Source of the DNA: Anoplolepis gracilipes
Taxonomy: Eukaryota > Arthropoda > Insecta > Hymenoptera > Formicidae
Direction: 5' to 3'
Length of the DNA stretch: 64,000 nt
Assembly (NCBI RefSeq): GCF_047496725.1
Contig: NC_132979.1
Span: forward strand, 11,821,001-11,885,000
Both the position numbers and the translations under genes were made by a program. Positions 63,378 to 64,000 of the stretch are shown one piece after another. How positions within the stretch are numbered: the stretch's first letter is position 1; each line of letters starts with the position of its first letter. The notes under the pieces were generated by a model, which was not told where the DNA came from, did not search any database, and saw only the letters and a list, made by a program, of their open reading frames with translations.

Positions 63378-64000
63378 AATATAGTTAAAGTGTATAATGA
63401 AATAGAAATTTTTATTTAAAATATGAAGAAAAATTTATATGGTAGATGCAGTATATTACAGATTTATTTTATAAATGCGTATATACTCTATTGATAAAAG
63501 TAATTTTTAAAATACATTCCTGACATGTAATGGAAGGAAAGTAGCTGCACCTGTTTTTCCAATAGATTTTCAAACCTGTCGAACCATTACGTAACACTAT
63601 GCAAATATTGCGCCAGTCCTTCGAGAGTAAAATGTCGAATACACGAAAGATATTTCGGTTCAGAAACAAGAGCAATGGCAGAAGCTTCTCGGAGTTATAG
63701 CGCGGAACAACTTTCGTGCTTGCAAACGACAAAGTTCGACTTTGCGATCCAAACCAATATATTACGCAAAGATATGCGTACCCCTTGGAATTTATAATGA
63801 CACGTAAGCTCACCTAGTTTCAAAGTAATAGCGCAGCAAGCATTTTATTTCGTGCCTCTCTTTCTATTATCACTTGCAAGTTTTTCGTAAATTAAGACTT
63901 TACGTAACGCGTAATTAAACTCTGTCCTATTTTCATGGCAAAGCAAATTCAAGCCTTTATCAACCGACTGTGTTACTCTCATTACAAATTGCCAGAGGAT
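62596..64000. other. AT-rich region, no convincing gene
   Basis: A TA microsatellite lies at 63,341-63,374. A 65-codon plus-strand frame (63,006-63,203) and a 114-codon minus-strand frame (63,813-63,469) have some non-random composition but no recognised domain, no splice context and no neighbours to support them. Confidence 0.4.

Noticed and set aside
63469..63813. 114-codon minus-strand frame
   Set aside because: Ordinary amino-acid mix but no domain, no splice signals and AT-rich surroundings; left as unsupported.

Overview
The window is eukaryotic, AT-rich nuclear DNA packed with mobile elements. Short GT-AG introns, BEL/Pao and Ty3/Gypsy retrotransposons, Merlin, hAT, mariner and PIF/Harbinger DNA transposons and several foldback elements point to an insect. 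The element families, and an inserted virus-like element of a type I associate with hymenopteran genomes, suggest an ant; this is inference, since no single-copy host gene is seen that would prove it. No housekeeping gene, functional tRNA, rRNA or CRISPR array was found. Function calls rest on reading motifs by eye; no database search was run.

Layout. 1-4.2 kb: decayed exon-like pieces, a near-perfect 190-bp hairpin, a tRNA-like fragment, a 220-bp tandem repeat and a small ORF. 4.2-17.1 kb: the centrepiece, an endogenous Polinton/adintovirus-like element. On the minus strand it carries a virion module (capsid protein, minor capsid protein, adenovirus-type protease, a parvovirus-like phospholipase A2 domain protein and several small conserved ORFs). 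On the plus strand it carries a packaging ATPase, coiled-coil and repeat proteins and a retrovirus-like integrase with a chromodomain. A spliced protein-primed family B DNA polymerase and a Cys-rich acidic protein follow on the minus strand. The capsid, integrase and polymerase genes are broken by frameshifts or stops; the ATPase, minor capsid and protease frames are open. 17.1-20 kb: a DDE transposase remnant and a long solo LTR.

20-36.5 kb: a stack of nested insertions. A Gypsy element with a SAP-motif gag is split by a hAT element (8-bp target duplication) that itself holds a mariner-type foldback. A Merlin transposon sits between its protease and RT, and a BEL/Pao element interrupts its integrase. 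The BEL gag is in turn split by a second copy of the long solo LTR, and its 3' LTR holds a MITE with perfect 33-bp inverted repeats. 36.5-45 kb: AT-rich DNA with a decayed multi-exon gene, a 0.4-kb tRNA-like retroposon with 33-bp direct repeats, an 880-bp palindrome, Helitron remnants and degenerate tandem repeats. 45-53 kb: a third, inverted copy of the long LTR, a mariner transposase tail, a decayed multi-exon gene resembling DUF4806 proteins, a 340-bp CACG microsatellite and a candidate spliced gene. 53-59.4 kb: a Harbinger-type element with a MADF/BESS-like partner gene and a four-exon transposase facing each other, the partner split by a purine-rich non-LTR element. 60.4-62.6 kb: an internally deleted Gypsy element with both LTRs. 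The last 1.4 kb shows nothing convincing.

The coherent gene system is the virus-like element. Together its genes would make a capsid (capsid and minor capsid proteins), mature it (protease), fill it (ATPase), breach a membrane (PLA2), copy its DNA (polymerase) and integrate it (integrase). In this copy the replication and integration steps are visibly broken.
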